A stretch of DNA of 5,041 bases from an uncultured Oscillospiraceae bacterium. GTDB lineage: Bacteria > Bacillota > Clostridia > Oscillospirales > Oscillospiraceae. The DNA is taken from positions 1 to 5,041 of the forward strand of contig CAAEDD010000083.1 of NCBI GenBank assembly GCA_900754515.1, given 5' to 3'. This document shows, piece by piece, positions 4,871 to 5,041 of the stretch; position 1 is the stretch's first letter, and each line of letters starts with the position of its first letter. The notes under the pieces are model-generated. The model ran no database searches, was not told where the DNA came from, and saw only the letters and a list, made by a program, of their open reading frames with translations. Both the position numbers and the translations under genes were made by a program.

Positions 4871-5041
4871 GAGACTGTCAAAAAACTATAATATAAGCAT
4901 AGACAATAGAGCAGCGGGGGAGCACGAGGGGGCAAGGCCCCTTGCTCGCCTTGCCACAAGTCCGAAATAAAAGCTGCACTTGCAGCTCTTATTTCGGGCG
5001 TCTGCGGAAATTGCGCCCTGCCTTTATCTGCCCCCGGCAGC
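4871..5041 (-). other. Hairpin-rich non-coding element, probably minus-strand RNA or intergenic repeat, open at the window edge
   Basis: No convincing gene lies here. The stretch is packed with inverted repeats: a 17-bp stem (4962-4978 with 4981-4997), an 8-bp stem GGCAAGGC/GCCTTGCC (4931-4938 with 4948-4955), a competing GCAAGG/CCTTGC pairing (4932-4937 with 4940-4945), and GGGCG/CGCCC (4996-5000 with 5014-5018), which overlaps the first stem. The only irregular position of the 17-bp stem (4971/4988) is an A-C clash on the plus strand but a U-G wobble on the minus strand. Together with the minus-directed terminator at 4843-4870, this suggests a minus-strand transcript. It could be a 3' UTR of a gene beyond 5041, a small RNA, or a dispersed genomic repeat. 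It continues past the window end. Confidence 0.45.
4962..4997 (-). repeat. 17-bp inverted repeat within the element upstream of tadA
   Basis: The arms 4962-4978 and 4981-4997 begin and end CCGAAATAA and TTATTTCGG, with AGCTGCA/TGCAGCT inside and only 2 nt between the arms. One imperfect pair (4971/4988) is a wobble in minus-strand RNA. It has no T-run on either side, so it is a structural hairpin rather than a terminator. Confidence 0.7.

Noticed and set aside
4875..4892. TTGACA on the minus strand (4884-4879 region) and TATAAT on the plus strand (4887-4892) as promoters
   Set aside because: The minus TTGACA has no -10 17 bp downstream (the site falls in the GC hairpin), and the plus TATAAT has a GC-rich sequence where the -35 should be.
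4871..5041. tRNA or CRISPR array in the hairpin-rich end
   Set aside because: No cloverleaf with a T-loop consensus is seen, and there are no regularly spaced direct repeats.

Overview
The window looks like ordinary chromosome of a Gram-positive Clostridia member. Oscillospiraceae or a related gut lineage is my guess. The reasons are strong AGGAGG-type ribosome binding sites, moderately high GC genes separated by AT-rich promoters and GC-rich hairpin terminators, a SleB-type wall hydrolase with a Pro/Ser-rich linker, and a single-pass HtrA protease with a long cytoplasmic tail. Nothing here proves the genus. I see no rRNA, tRNA, CRISPR array, integrase or transposase.

Layout: (1) 23-901 (+), a stand-alone protein resembling the catalytic domain of 2-oxoacid dehydrogenase E2 acyltransferases, with Glu where the catalytic His is expected. 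(2) 941-984, a perfect 16-bp hairpin between two convergent genes. (3) 990-1829 (-), a secreted SleB-family cell wall hydrolase. (4) 1830-2052, an AT-rich divergent intergenic region with a candidate htrA promoter whose -10 lies inside a near-perfect 23-bp palindrome. (5) 2053-3477 (+), a membrane-anchored HtrA/DegP-like S1C serine protease with one PDZ domain. (6) 3478-3732, hairpins including a long terminator, then the promoter of the next gene. (7) 3733-4287 (+), a type I phosphoribosyltransferase of the adenine/xanthine type. (8) 4298-4325, a bidirectional terminator between convergent genes. (9) 4355-4816 (-), tadA, the tRNA-A34 deaminase. (10) 4843-5041, a hairpin-dense non-coding stretch that appears to be transcribed on the minus strand and ends in a GC-rich terminator only 26 nt before tadA.

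The genes do not form one pathway. The wall hydrolase and HtrA are divergent neighbours and both act at the envelope, so joint control is possible. The phosphoribosyltransferase and tadA are housekeeping genes in their own transcription units. The parts most worth following up are the structured element upstream of tadA, the palindrome on the htrA promoter, and the His-to-Glu change in the E2-like protein. I do not see convincing evidence of a wholly new multi-gene system.
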